A stretch of 64,000 nucleotides of DNA, taken from Dysidea avara. Taxonomy: Eukaryota > Porifera > Demospongiae > Dictyoceratida > Dysideidae. The notes below the pieces were generated by a model, which was given only the letters and a program-made list of their open reading frames with translations, ran no database searches and was not told where the DNA came from. The translations under genes were made by a program, and so were the position numbers. Shown here in pieces: positions 9,801-22,609 of the stretch (position 1 is the first letter of the stretch; each line of letters opens with the position of its first letter). Location of the stretch: contig NC_089275.1 in assembly GCF_963678975.1 (NCBI RefSeq), forward strand, positions 33,987,116 to 34,051,115, read 5' to 3'.

Positions 9801-12800
9801 TGACTACACCAGGTGAAGAAGAAACCAAAGCTGAGCCTGAGCCTAACCCTAACCTGAGGTTTGCCTGTTAAGCATAATGATGTCTTTCACTGTCTGTATG
9901 AAGGTAAGTTTTTAGTGAGTTTGAGGCGAGCTAGGGTTGGAGCTAGCGAAGCCAGGTCAATCCTAGGTCACCTCAAACTTACCAAAAACTTACCTTCATA
10001 CAACTGATAGTGGAGTTGTCAGAGTGACCGTTCCGTTCCATTCCTGATTCCATTCCAGTTATTATAACTTGCCTGAAATGGCATCATAAAGGTTGCAGAG
10101 TTGATCTGTATAATATTTAATGTGCATTGCTTGTCAGGAATACTAACTTAGTACTTTAATGCAGTACATATGTGTATCATTGCTGTTATTGAAATCGTAA
10201 ACTTCTAGGAACATGTCACTTGAGTATGACTAAAACAGTAGTATGTGTGAATATTCAGTCATTAACTCTAGTTTCAGCCCAAGTACGTAATACCCTGAAC
10301 ATGTGTGTGTTTCAAGATGCAACTTTATGTGAAAATGTTGTGTTTCAATTACATACTAGGGTACTCAACACAGTAAACACTCACACTTGTCATTTGAGTG
10401 TCTCATATATATTATTATGCATTTTGTGCAGGCGAAAAAAGAAGCTGAGACTGTTGCAAAGTTAACTTCCCAAAATGAGGAACTGTCTGCAAAACTCACA
10501 CAAATAGAGAATGACAAGACCTCATTGTCTGAACAGTTGAAAGAGACTCAGACCAAACTAGATGATAAGAGTACTGAGTTGACTGAAGCACAGGAAACAC
10601 TGAAGGTACTGTATGTCTGTGCATTTGAGGACTTGTTTTTTGTGTGTGGCATTTTTGTACTGTATTTACTCTTGTATTGGAAAATGAGTGACTTTGCTAT
10701 AGTCACATGTCACACAGTACACTGTATTGTATGTACAGTATGTATGCATGTCTGCAGTACACCCCATGGTCATTGTATGTTTCATTGCATATGTATGTAC
10801 ACTGTATGTACATATGAGTGCAGTTGAAGTCCTACTCCTGAACGTGCACATTTATCTAGGTTCAAATACCTACATACCCCTAGTAAAGGCACACAGCTTC
10901 TAACTTTGTCTTAAAGAATATGTTTGTAATAATTATTGTACTTCAATCATGATAAATGTATGTGTGTATTTGAATTAATACTGAAAGGTTAGATGTATTG
11001 ACTGTTTGTACTATAGACAGCAAGATCTAAACAAGATGAACTTATAAGAGACTTAGATGCCAAACGCTCAGAGATATCTGACATAACTAGCAAGGCCAGA
11101 GAACAAGTTGATAAGGTGCGACAAGATTTAGACACAGTTACTAATGAGAAAACTAAACTAGAAACTGACAACAATGAATTGAAAAAGCAAATTGATGTAA
11201 GTATGTGTTTGTAACTGTGCGTCCACTCTCATAAGATTTACATTAATCCATTTATTTGTGTACATCTTTTTCAGGATATGAAAGTCAATGAGGAGAATCT
11301 CAAACAAGAGATTACAGCTGTGAAGGAAGAGTTAGCAAAACTCCAAGAAGTTGCTATACAAGAACCTGTAACAAAGCAGCCAGACAGTTTACCTGTAGAA
11401 CTACCGGAGAAAACTGTAAGAACATAATTGTACGTATACACAGAACACACGTGAACACACAGACATGAGTACAGCTTATCATGTGTACAGTATATACGTA
11501 TGCAACCATGACATGTACTACACAAACACACCACTATTTGTGTACACTGTACACAAACTGTATATTGTATGTATAGTACTGTATGTATATTACTGTATAT
11601 AGTACTGTAGTACTGTATATTAGGGATCATGGGGGTTTGCACATTGTCACAAAAAGTATTGACCAGCACCTTCATGGTGCCTTGGTAGTATTGGTGAGAT
11701 ATACCCAAGCCCAAAAGTGCCTTTAATGCAATCAAAATACTTATTAAACTATGTTGGTGTTGATTTGCAGTAATGCAAAATGGCTTCCCTGTGCATGTAT
11801 AGTATACTGCCATTCTTCCTTTTGATGTGGTATATGTGTGGGTTCACCAGTCATAACTATGTTGTAGAAAAAGTAAACAAAATGTCCACTAGTATATCTG
11901 CAGGTTTAGATGACCTCTCTTGTTTCGCTATTTTATATTAAACCAGGCGTGTGCCTGAAATTGGTTTGCCCAAAACTGTATTTTTTCGTGTAGGTATGTC
12001 TGTCCAACACCCACATCAGCAAACAGGTGCAGAAAATAAATCTTCATTCAATGAGCTGTTTACGTATTGTATTAATGCTTAACTTTCTGTTTTCATCGTG
12101 TTAACTTGAAGGGTGTGTGGCCGGAACCTGAAACAGTTTAGTAGGGCTAATCTATAGACATTGTGTAACATTTGTATAATGACTGAAAAACAACATAACA
12201 GACTTTGTAAGCTACCAGGAATGGCACATCTTCTCAAGTTGAAAGGGGCGTATCCCCTTTGTACGCAAATAATGCATGGAGAAATTGGCTTATCCTTACC
12301 AGAATTCATCCATTTCACCACCAGACACACTAGACATCATCATCTGTTTCACTTGATTATAAACAAATATTAAGAGTAACTGTGAGACTTTGTGCATAAT
12401 TATAGAAACACGATAGACAAACTATAAAACAGTTAAGAAGATACTTGTTTGCATAATTTGTGGTTTAAAGTGGATTGCTCAAGTTATGCTTCCTAGAGAT
12501 GCATGGCAACATAATTGATGAATTATAAAATAATTAATAATTGATGAATTACTTTATTTTTAGTGTACTGTATCACTGTGTTACAAAACAAGACGAGAAA
12601 TAAATTATTAGCATACCGTGTGTTAATTTATAAAATTCAAGGGATAGTATTTACTGGGCACCTGGTTTTTAGAAGTAGCACAGCATCAACTTGTTTCTTT
12701 GATCTCCAATCGAACTTAAAATTCCTGATTTTTCCTTGTGCTTGTACAGATAGGCATTACATACCCACAAACACACACACACTACACACACATACAAACA

Positions 12801-12881
12801 CACACTACACACACATACAAACAAACACTACACACACATACAAACACACACACACATACAAACACACACTACACACACATA

Positions 12882-12926
<45 letters not shown>

Positions 12927-15900
12927 CACACACATACAAACACACACTACACACACATACAAACACACACATACAAACACACACTACACACACATACAAA
13001 CGCAGTGCATACATACATATGGTTGGGCATGGCCCATGAAAAAACGTCACCCAAAAAACCAGCCTCACTTTTCCCGGATGACGCTGAAGCAGTATTGGTT
13101 AGGTAAAGCTAAGCCCATGCAAACAAGTTTTCAGATCAACCCGAAACACTTTCAACAAGTTGCTAAGAAATTTTTTTTAAATATATTAAATGGAATTTTC
13201 TAGTGACTGACTGAGTGAGTAACTGACTGACTAAGTAACTGACTGATGCCTTCAAACAAGCGTGACTCGATAATGGCTAAGGGTATAGGCTTAATTATTT
13301 TCACTGTTCGATGTCGCTTCAGCTGGACATGTGCCTTTTGGCATACCACAATACGTACAATGCATACTTAATGGACTTACCAGTGTCCTCCCTTGTCTCC
13401 CATTCATCTTTGCTGACAATGAAAGGTGTCAGTTTGGCGGTAGCGTATGATGGCTTCCCTTTGCAATGGAAACCGTCTGTATTTTTGATAGTGGCTACTT
13501 TGGTTGCAGAGGTGCTTTCGAACAGTTCTTGATTCATAATGTTGTGTAACGGGTTGAACATAGGTGATAACGAAGCATAATGGACACTTCACTTTTCAAA
13601 AAATTATTGATAGTTGGGGCACGCACATGCCATTTCTTTCTTTTGATGCGGTATGCGTGGGTTTTACTAGTCGTAATAATTTTATTTCCCAAAAAAGTTA
13701 ACAAACTTGAATTTTCAACAAGAGTAGGGACCATAGCACATCGATAAAAAGTACTGAAACAAGCTGGAGTAGTGTATGATATTAAATCACGGTAAAACAA
13801 TAAGAAATGTTATATCCCTACTGTTGGAAATGCACAATAGGGATATAATAGTTTTACTGTGATTTAGTATTGTGCACTTTTATCGATGTACTATGGTCCC
13901 TACTCTAGTTGAAAATTCCAATTTTTTGTGTACTTATTATATTATAAACTCTTGGTATTACAAAATATTGGTGTACAATATGTACATTTTCACTGTCGAT
14001 ACTCCTTACATGTACATGTACTTCTGTAGCCTCAAGGTAATATTATTCAGATGTTGAGAAAGGATAAGAAAAATCTGCAAAGTAAAAATGAAGCATTAGT
14101 AAAGGAAAGAGATCAGCTACTTGAGCAGTTGAAGTTACTTCAGCAGCCAAAGGTATGTAGTGTGTGCGTGCTGGTGCATATGTGTACGTACTTATACAGT
14201 ATGTGACATGTAAATAAATAACATAATTATTTGACATCTACACAAATACACACATATGTACGTACACACATATGTACGTACACACACACGCACACGCACA
14301 CACACACACGTGCACACACACGCACACACATACACACCAATTCATGACCGCATCAATTTCAGCACTAAAGTAATTAATTTTCCATATTACATATTTATCA
14401 GTTTAAATTCATACCTGAAAGCAATCTGTTACATACACTGACTTATGGTGGTACAGTGCAACCTCATTATTAGGACTACCTTTTGTTTGGTAGCAGTTAT
14501 AATGAGGTGTTCCTAGTGATATAGCTAGATGAGGTGGTCCTAGTGATATAGCTAGATGAGGTGGTCCTAGTGATATAGCTAGATGTTAACCCTTTATTAC
14601 CGAAGTTTTTTTTATAAAACCGCAAGTGTGAAAACTTTTATGGCTTGTGTGAAATGTGGGCGATACGAGTGGACCCCACCCATTAATTAACCCATCAAGC
14701 TATATACCGTTTGATAGCCAACTCTCTCTTCTACCAACACAGCTAGAATACTTACAGATCACACACACAACTCACGCGCTATGAAGCGAAGAAAGCGTAT
14801 CTTCTCCGTATCGCCATGGCATTGAAAGATGGGCGCCGCCATCTTACTAATCAACGCGATGACATCACACTATTTATTTTTAGAATCCTTATCACGTGGG
14901 GAATGGAGTAACTCCAACTAAAGCCTCCTAGTAGCAGGGAGAAGGCGAACATGGAGTTTTAAACAGGTATTATTGTTTTGTATATGCTATTTTATATTGC
15001 CAAGTGCCATAACTTGCCCATGCTTCTTCCTATCGCCGAACGGTAAACTTCATTAAAAACGCCCGGTCCTTCTGAGCAGTTTGGTAGCAATTTCAGCTTC
15101 GTAGCCCCTAGGAAAAAGGAGTTATGGCTCCGTTTATAAAGGGCACTCGTTATGGCAATATATTAGCCATTCGATAATAAAGGGTTAACAATTCAAAAGG
15201 AAAGAAAAATTACTGAAACCATGTAAATTGTGAAAATCTTCCCACAAAAAAAAAGAAAAAAAAAGCCACTTGCACACAACATACGTACGTACTCTTATAC
15301 TCTCATATACATACATGTATGTGTAGTGTGCATGTACGTGTGTATGTGTGTGTACCATATTTACTTGGTTAAAGGTTACCCCTTGAATGTAATGTTGTCT
15401 TGCAAGAGTGTAAGTTACATAAAACTTGCTAATTGAAGGTGTGGCGCCCATTTCGCTCGTTAGTAAGTATTTGTCCCATTTCCTTTGGGATGAATACTCA
15501 TGAGCAAAATGGGTGCCACGCCTTTTAATTTATCATTGTTACCCTTGAAAAGCTGTAAACTGTTTAAGGTTGGTACAAAACATGCCAAATGGGTATGACT
15601 ACATGCGACTATGATTTGTGAGTACTTGATCGTTAACTCTAGAGAATACTTGAATACTAAAAAACCATGATCATTTTAGTCCTATTTAAAAAAATTGCTC
15701 ACACACTGTAAAGTACTGCTGTTAGTATCTCTGACAAAAATTATGCCAATCAAACTCTACAGCCTTTACAATATTGTGTCACTCCCTGAACGCAAATACA
15801 TTATGTGAGCTGGGTCACATGATGTTAACGAGTACTCGAGTACCAATTTTGCTATCCGAGTACCAAATCCTTAATGAGTACTCATCTAGTATTAGTATTT

Positions 15901-16251
15901 GTTTCAACCCTATTTTTAAAATCACTTGCACTCCTGTGAGTCGATGTTACATTCTGTATGTATGTACAATATAGTTCTCTTGATTCTCTGAATACTGGCT
16001 GTTTAAAAGATAACTTAATTTTGTCAAATCACATGTGTTGTATTGGATTGATGAAATTTTAATTTTGGTGGATGATATGTCAAAAAAATTGTGTTATATA
16101 CGTACAAAAACACTACAGCTATGTATGTTTGTAAGATACTTGTGTACAACCCCCCTGTATGTTGGATTTCATTGCAGGGGGTTGATTCTACTTTGGGTTC
16201 TGCTCAGTCAGTGCAGAAGAGAGACTCTTCTAGAGTAAGTGTGTTGTGTGT

Positions 16252-16302
<51 letters not shown>

Positions 16303-18480
16303 TATGTGTGTTGTGTGTACGTGTGTGTGTGTACGTGCAAGGAACCTGGGATCAGCCCACCCAGTTGCAGTATCAATGGCCATTTGTACTTGCTTATATT
16401 ACAATATTTCTAATTTGTGACCCAGTCTGGGAAAACCGATCTTATCACCTATTTATAAAGTATCAAGAAATTCCAGTTATAGGTATTCAGTGTGTTGTAG
16501 CTCGCCATTGGTAGATGCTACATTTACCAACGTTTTACACCAATTTCTTACCTTCAAGAGCATCCACAGTAGAAATAGCCAACACTTAAGTTTTCTGCTG
16601 TTTTAGATAGTTTTCAACTTGATGTTGACTCTACCAGGCACACAGAAAAATACTGTACTAACTGCTGAACTGGTTTGCATTTCTGTGACTTCTTAGTAGG
16701 TGAATCTTGATTGGCTACTTCATGAACTTGTGTTACAATGAATTATTATCATTACCATTCTCCAAAATGCTCCAGTTGCTGGGGGGAAACTGGGGCATTT
16801 TGCCCCGGGCCCCAACCTGAAAGGAGCCCCTCAAATAACTGTTTAAAGATTGATATCATACAGTACAATAGTACTGTATAGTAGGGACATCAAAGGTGTG
16901 GGGGCGATCCGTGATATAATATAACCCAAAAACCTGCTGCGATTTTTCCTCACTACGACATGACAGTATTGTTTGGGTAAAACCAAGCCCAAAAGTGTCT
17001 TCAGAAACATTTCCGTCAAGTTGCTACAGATTTTTTTTTAAAATTTAGTCAATGGAATTTTCTACTGCCTGCCTGCCTGCCTGCCTGCCTGCCCGCCCGC
17101 CCGCCTGCCTACCTGCCCGCCTGCCTGCCTGACACCTTCAGTCAAGCGTAGCGGAAAACTGGCTACAGCTACAGCCCTAATTCTTTCGCAGAAACATTTC
17201 TAGATCAGTTAAGAAAAAACCTTTGGTATATTGATAAACATGCAATGCTTGCGCTATTGTCTTACCTTTTATCCTTCTTTACCATGGCCATCAGTCAAGG
17301 TTCTACCGCTGAGTGTTAATAGACTACAGTACGGCTTCCATCTACCAGTGTATATTGCATCAAACTATTCGAATACACGTGGTTGCCAGGTGCACCAAAC
17401 TATTTTGAACACACGTGTACGTGACTTGCTGTTGATATCGATCAGTGAGAGCAACTCGCAGCGAACTATATAGCAATGTGTAAGTCAATAAATATAGTTT
17501 ATTTAGTAACAATGTTAAACCGAGTCGGGTCATCCAGGTCCCGCTTTACAGATGATTCGGGTCTGACCCCACTTGCTAAACTAAATGTGGACATGTTACT
17601 ACACGTCATAGTGTAGCCCTGCTTCTTTCATGAGCCACGCCCACTTATGTAAATTACTGTCTATAGACATGTGCTAAATTAAATGTGGATGTGTTACTAC
17701 ACGCCGTAGCATATCCCTGCTTCTTTCGTGAGCCACGCCCACTTACGTAAACTACTGTCTGTAGATATATGATAGCCACGCCAATTCATCAGTCTATAGG
17801 TATGCACGAATCCATTGTCTGCAGGCTTATGTAGAGCCACGCCCACTGATCAGTTGTTATTGTATGAGTCATAGTCTAGTATAATAGTGCTGTGATTAAC
17901 TCTTAAAGTATTGTGACTGGTTTGTGAAAAGCAGGCTATTTTGTGGTCATGAGCTTGCAAAAAAACTTCACAAACAAGTATAAGAAAAAATTCCTAATTT
18001 TTTCTTATACTTGTACTCTAATAGAGCAGTCAAGATCTAGAAACTCTAATAGAACAGTCACAGTTTCAGAGAAGCAGTGTATCAAGCTTATAAATAAGGA
18101 GATATAGTTGGTGAGGGGCAGCTATTGTTACTGTCAGCACGTAATGACCTCTTTTTTTTTGTCTTTGACTTACAGCTAAGCTGAAGTTGTGATTCATAGT
18201 GGAACCCTTCTTATCCCTGGGGCCCCACTTAACTATTTGCCCTGGACCCCTTAATTTCTCTGGGTGGCCCTGATTACCATGTACAAACTTAAGAATACCA
18301 TAATAATACTACTAATGGTCCAAAATTTCAAGATCACGTTTATGAGTTATTAAATGTTTTTGAGTACAATATCAGCTCTACATGAACGTACTATAGTCCT
18401 ACCCTCAAAAGGAATCACTTAATAGTACCCAAGTAGTGCAAACTGTATAATAGGTGTCCCTGGGCAGGTGTGATTATGTA

Positions 18481-18534
<54 letters not shown>

Positions 18535-18660
18535 GTGTATATAGTATATAATGACATACAATGCTTTATTTCATGACAGGATTCTGGATTTGTTTCAATA
18601 CCTAACAAAGAATTCGGTTCCATAGCAGAAGATGATGGCGAGAAGAAGGATATGCCTTAG
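6828..18660 (+). CDS. CARD gene A: CARD + conserved middle domain + coiled coil, 10 exons
   Basis: Exons by splice signals and frame: 6828-6849, 7894-8214, 8427-9130, 9457-9615, 10432-10605, 11017-11196, 11275-11415, 14051-14152, 16178-16234, 18580-18660. They sum to 1941 nt, an uninterrupted frame of 646 codons plus TAG. Every junction is GT-AG with matching phase (1, 1, then 0). The start has good context (CAACCATGG). Residues about 8-105 (exon 2) look like a CARD: a six-helix pattern with LLPHFVASRIISISEEEEI. Exon 3 (about 115-349) holds a second domain: a helical part with WRWDSHRLLEMIIDRTNSEE, then a beta-rich part with ILWHIP and VIIWDKQW. Exons 4-8 (350-601) are a charged coiled coil rich in E, K, Q and L. 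Exons 9-10 are a low-complexity acidic tail. Likely an intracellular death-fold adaptor or filament nucleator; the partner is unknown. The gene is paralogous to gene B at 39487. Confidence 0.8.
9750..10074. mobile_element. foldback element in gene A intron 4
   Basis: Left arm CAAGTTATAGTAAACTGG through GGAATCAGGAATGGAAC is inverted at about 10027-10072. A second inverted pair lies inside it: AAGGTAAGTTTTTAGTGAG near 9902 and its inverse near 9990. The whole can fold as a long hairpin. No gene seen. Confidence 0.65.
11626..11830 (+). repeat. partial copy of repeat family C
   Basis: Shares the TAGGGA start and the CAAGCCCAAAAGTG block with copies at 13030, 16885, 45714 and (inverted) 50660-51490. 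In gene A intron 7. Confidence 0.45.
11930..12720 (+). repeat. repeat family D, first copy
   Basis: About 700 bp, shared in the same order with 18825-19515. Both begin with an AAACCAGGCGNGTGCCTG block, contain GATAGACAAACTATAAAA, and end with a TTAGAAGTAGCAC block. No conserved reading frame was recognised. Confidence 0.55.
12768..13002 (+). repeat. CA-rich microsatellite / minisatellite
   Basis: Blocks of (CA)n broken by TACACACACATACAAA units, a roughly 24-bp periodicity. In gene A intron 7. Frames across it are repeat artefacts. Confidence 0.9.
13030..13700 (+). repeat. repeat family C, long copy
   Basis: Contains the GGTAAAGCTAAGCCCATG block, a degenerate (ACTG)n tract and, on the minus strand at 13319-13561, an 80-codon frame ending in SKDEWETREDTGKS...YAKRH. 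The same frame is recognisable in the copies at 50980-51183 and, decayed, at 45960-46200. It is directly followed by a palindromic family E unit. Confidence 0.6.
13709..13919. mobile_element. snap-back element E, copy 1
   Basis: Near-perfect palindrome: GAATTTTCAACAAGAGTAGG at the left is inverted as CTACTCTAGTTGAAAATTC at the right. The inner arms contain TTATATCCCTACTGT and its inverse. Other copies are at 50362-50659, 51675-51964 and 56299-56594. Confidence 0.85.
14504..14584 (+). repeat. 27-bp tandem repeat, 3 copies
   Basis: Units at 14504, 14531 and 14558, consensus beginning GAGGTGGTCCTAGTGATATA. It directly abuts the piggyBac-like element. Confidence 0.9.
14590..15184. mobile_element. 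piggyBac-like MITE, 595 bp, TTAA flanks
   Basis: TTAA at 14586-14589 and 15185-15188 flanks ends CCCTTTATTACCGAA and, inverted, CCCTTTATTATCGAA. A CCC start with a TTAA target is the piggyBac pattern. No transposase frame. Lies in gene A intron 8. Confidence 0.8.
15433..15529. repeat. hairpin repeat in gene A intron 8
   Basis: GAAGGTGTGGCGCCCATTT on the left is inverted as AAATGGGTGCCACGCCTTTT on the right, with a short GTCCCATTTCCTTTGGGAT centre. Confidence 0.7.
16240..16334 (+). repeat. (GT)n microsatellite
   Basis: Runs of GT immediately after the donor site of gene A exon 9 (intron starts at 16235). Confidence 0.9.
16416..16660 (+). repeat. repeat family H, copy in gene A intron 9
   Basis: About 240 bp shared in order with 46750-46990 in gene B. 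It starts TGTGACC, then GATCTTATCACCTATTTATAAA, GTAGCTCGCCATTGGT and TTTTACACCAATTTC. Confidence 0.6.
16885..17165 (+). repeat. repeat family C fragment with (GCCT)n tract
   Basis: Begins TAGTAGGGACATCAAAGG, includes AAACCAAGCCCAAAAGTG and ATTTAGTCAATGGAATTTTC, then a tetranucleotide GCCT/GCCC tract at about 17066-17131. Confidence 0.6.
17520..17865 (+). repeat. element B relative with ~98-bp tandem duplication
   Basis: Has GTCGGGTCATCC and GAGCCACGCCCACTTA motifs shared with 5540-6157. Two tandem ~98-bp units (about 17575-17672 and 17673-17770) carry ACTACACG...CTGCTTCTTTC...GAGCCACGCCCACTTA. No terminal repeats resolved. Confidence 0.5.
18484..18531 (+). repeat. (CA)n microsatellite before the last exon of gene A
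   Basis: About 23 CA units ending roughly 50 bp upstream of the exon 10 acceptor (18578-18579). Confidence 0.9.
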
Positions 18661-21215
18661 TGACCGACCTTAAAGTGTGTTTGTAGGCAAATGTATCCTA
18701 CTTTCTTTATATTTGTTCTATTAGAAGGTTTCTCTTGTGTATGGTGCTTTAGTTTTCAATGGCTGATGCCAAATCTAGAACTATATAAGAAACCATTCGC
18801 GCAAGCTCTGATATTGAGTTTTCAAACCAGGCGAGTGCCTGGTTTACTGAAATTATTTTTGTAAAAACATGTATGTGTACCTATATATCTATCTATATAC
18901 CTATCTACATATGAACCCAGGTGAGCAAATCCTTTTAGTGGTAAAAGTAGTCAGCCTACGAGATTTAAACACTAAAAGAAGCACGTCAGCATAGGTTGAG
19001 GCAGTTTCTTTTTGTCGGTTTGAAATATGGGTGTAGCTATTTTCCACAAACTTGGTGAATTACCTTCAGGTGTTTATCTACTGAAAAACACCACTGCAGG
19101 TCTCTTAGGCTACTAGAAAAAGTGTATCTTTTTGACTTGAAAAGGGGGAGTGTCCTCAACAATACATATGCAATGGAAATGAAGAACAGACTTGAGGGTT
19201 TGTAGAAAGAATTTGCAGAGAAAAACATGATAGACAAACTATAAAATAGTTGAGAAGATACTTCTGTATGTAAGATGTTGTTTAAATGGTTTATTTGGAT
19301 AGCAATTTCTTAGCAATGCATAGCAAGGTAATAAGAGAATTACAAAATAATTCACCGATTATACATGAAATTGCAATAGTTTTCTTAATTTGATAATTCT
19401 GTATGCATAAATAAATGTAAATTGGTATATAGACTGTTTGTCCAGTTAGCTGTATATACTGTAACTAGCTAGTTGCATGGTGCCTGGTTCTTAGAAGTAG
19501 CACATCAACTTGTCAATCAGTGTAGAAGGTAATTTTTGGCTACCTGGCCACTAATAACAAAATACAACCGCCATTTTATGCTACGATAACAAACTCACTT
19601 GTGGCACATTTGATGTACATAAATGTACCCTTTGCACTTCGTACTCTTCTGTTTTGTGTATCATTTTCACCATCATCTTCAAGCAATACTAATACTTTTT
19701 TGTTCTTACACTCTTCCTTAGAGGTGTACAGATACCACTAAATTATTTGAAGCACTTTTGCTATAAAAGAGGTGGGTAGCTTTACTGATAATGGGTAGTT
19801 TGCTACAAGAACTGAAAATTGTTACTTTATTGTCGGACAACTTTTCAGAGAACTCAGTCTCTAATATCAACAGTGCTTGGCCAGTTTTTTCTTTATTTTT
19901 ACTAACTGCTACACTTTTTGACTTTTTGAACATGCAATTTTCACAATCAAATCCACCAATCAGCCTTTGTCTTAGCTTGAAAATGTGTGAGAGTTTAAAA
20001 ACGATGTGGTCTATTTTCAGACTGAGATCAATGTGATGTTTCAGAAACTGTTTGGTATAGAAGCAGCAAGATTACAAAAAACTGTTGTACAAGCAAACGT
20101 AGGGATTTATAGCCATAATGCGTAACTGCTAACATCATGCTTGTAGATATTATTTATATGCTATGTATTTCATTCACCATTTGAATTATTCTAATTATAT
20201 TTTACAGTTGTGATGATCAACAAAGTGATGTACGCTGGAAACTAATCATGTACATACTGTATAGATAAAATTTTCCTTTTTTAATTTTATAATTTTTAAA
20301 TGTTTTATTTTTTACATCTTTGTAATCGATACAATGCATCATGTCAATTGATCATTAGGTATTTTAAGGGCAGTTTAACGTAATTAGTCGTTTCATAGGC
20401 CCAGTACCTTTTTCCTTTTGTGTTTTCTGCAATACCTGATTTCTGGTTTATCTACTGATCCTTTGACCCATGGTAGAACTATATAATCACGTTGATGTCT
20501 ATACATCATATGTACATACATAGCTAATAGTTATGTGTGATTAATACGTGAGAGTTTAAAGCATCAAGTTGTACACTGTGCAAGTGCTGCTAAAAATACT
20601 GTACTTATTTTTCTGCAACTATAACTTTGTACTGTGACACTAGCTAGCTGTGCATACAGCACATGTTCACAGAAACTTTATAGTCTGTATTATTTATTTT
20701 TTATTAACACTTTACAGCACAAGTGCTAAAGGTCTGTAATACACCTGGTCCTACAGCCTGTTACATAAAAAGTGTATTATTTATGCTGTACAGGGTGTAT
20801 ATTACAACTTCCTCTCTAACTTCTAGCTAACCAGGTAAACTACAAAGAAGGAGGGACTCTAATAGAGCAGTCAACAATTCTAAACAGTCATTGCTTTAAA
20901 ACATTAAATTGAGATTGCTAACCATGCACACATTGCTGACCATAGCGTACTATACTCTGCCAATAGATACATCAGAATTGTAAAAGTACAAAGCAGTTCA
21001 ATTGCTGAGACAATTACACTGAGGTGTTTGAAAAATACAATGTTAGTTGCCAGCTATTTATTACCTAGTAAAGGATTTGACATACTTGGCATCTATCAGG
21101 TGCTCACAGTGGCATCTATCAACCTCAGGTGCTCCTATTGGTTCCTTTTGACTTCATAATAAGTAATTCAATTATATTCCACCCAAGCAATGGCGACAGC
21201 AAACTGATACTGTTC
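18661..21215. other. 3' flank of gene A; no gene recognised
   Basis: No AATAAA was seen close to the stop. Repeat family D, second copy, occupies about 18825-19515. On the minus strand 19718-19933 is a 71-codon lysine/serine-rich frame (FKKSKSVAVSKNKEKTG) that I do not recognise; it may be a transposon remnant or chance. ACTCTAATAGAGCAGTC occurs at 20856. Confidence 0.5.
18825..19515 (+). repeat. repeat family D, second copy
   Basis: Collinear with 11930-12720, with shared blocks AAACCAGGCGAGTGCCTG, GATAGACAAACTATAAAA and TTCTTAGAAGTAGCAC. Confidence 0.55.
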
Positions 21216-21533
21216 TAGTGATGCCACGATATGAAAATTTTAATGTTACAATAACCACAACATCATGAGACTTATAATCATGATAGTCATGACATATTAA
21301 ATAAATTTTATATGTTACAGGACAAGTTTTATTCAGTCAATGATTTGACAAAGTTGGCACTTTTCAAAGTATTAGCACATGTTGCCACAAGAGAATATCC
21401 TCATATTCTGCAAATATCAAGACACTTTTCACTAAATAATTTTTGTTTTTTGTATCACGATTGAGCTTTTTTCTCTATCATGATTATCATGAAATGTTTC
21501 TGTCATGACATTCCATATATCGTGGCATCACTA
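21216..21533. mobile_element. hAT-like MITE, 318 bp
   Basis: The ends are TAGTGATGCCACGATATG and its inverse ATATCGTGGCATCACTA. The 8-bp flanks are TACTGTTC and TACTGTTT, one mismatch. No coding frame. Confidence 0.8.
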
Positions 21534-21659
21534 TACTGTTTATAACATTTCCAGTTTAATGTTATAATTTGGTTTTGGTGGCCTGGATCAGTGGATCCCC
21601 AAAGAGTATATGCCATGCACATTATGCTTAAAATAATCCATCATAGAGTGCTTGCTTTG

Positions 21660-22126
21660 CTGGTGTTTCTAAACTGGAGAAGTTTATGGAGAAGGAATTT
21701 CAGTTAGGAACTGCATCAGTGCACTTCTGTCATCACTTGGGTGGTCAATTGCAACCTTACATTTTGTACTATAGAGTGTTTCAGTTAGAAATAAGCCACA
21801 ATGCATGTGGTGAGTTTAAACCATGCCAAACACCGTGTAGTCAAAGAGTACAGCTACAATATGAGGCTCTCTGTAGAACTACATAAACATTTCCCTTACA
21901 GTATTCATTTGCAAACAGTTTAACCTGTGTGACTTATTTTTATGATGAATCAACACAATTGTGAATTATTGCTTAAATGTACATGCAATGTAGCTAAACA
22001 AATCATTAAATCTTCTTTATGACAATAATCTTCTCTCTAGATCTGTGGTAAAGAAAAAGACAAGTTATAAGACATGCCCAAAGCTGGCCATAGGCTGGCT
22101 GTAGGTATGAAAATATAAAAAGAAGT
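21660..22126 (+). repeat. 3' block of composite element F (truncated copy)
   Basis: Matches 55620-55970 in order: TTTCAGTTAGAAATAAGCCA, GTAGTCAAAGAGTACAG, CAGTTTAACCTGTGTGACTT, AATCTTCTCTCTAGATCTG. The minisatellite and the 5' block are missing here. Confidence 0.65.
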
Positions 22127-22129
22127 GAT

Positions 22130-22468
22130 ATCTAATCAAAAACAGCCAAGTTGTAAAAAAGGGTGTGGCCTCCAAAAAAGCCAAGGTGAAAAAAGATGTG
22201 AAATCAAAGGTGGTGGCCAAGAAATGGCTGTGATGGTACCATGGTAGGTTTATGGCAAAAAATTTAATAATGACAATTCAGGTGAATTGCGTTTCCTCCT
22301 CCAAGTTTCACTAGCCAAATTCACTTGAATTGTCATTATTAAAATTTTTGCCATTAACCTACCATCACAGCCATTTCTTGGCCGCCACCTTTGATTTCAC
22401 ATCTTTTTTACCCTGGATTTTTTGAAGGCCGCACCCTTTTTTTACACCTTGGCTGTTTTTAATTAGAT
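22130..22468. mobile_element. palindromic MITE G
   Basis: ATCTAATCAAAAACAGCCAAG on the left is inverted at the right end. The inner arms contain GAAATCAAAGGTGGTGGCC, AAATGGCTGTGATGGTA and their inverses. Other copies are at 44502-44720 and 55974-56298, with a half copy at 59796-59932. Confidence 0.8.
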
Positions 22469-22609
22469 TCTTAATTACTATACTAGTGATTATAAGCATC
22501 GATTAATGACTCTCAAGATTTTGCCACTTATGTATTTTCTAGATATCTCAGACATTATGTTTCTGATTAAGTGTTTAAAATTGACAAACAACACCTTTAA
22601 TATTAATAA

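Noticed and set aside
12563-13106. Several long frames through the CA-rich repeat
   Set aside because: All three overlapping frames on both strands read only the repeat (THTHT, VCVCV); a simple-sequence artefact.
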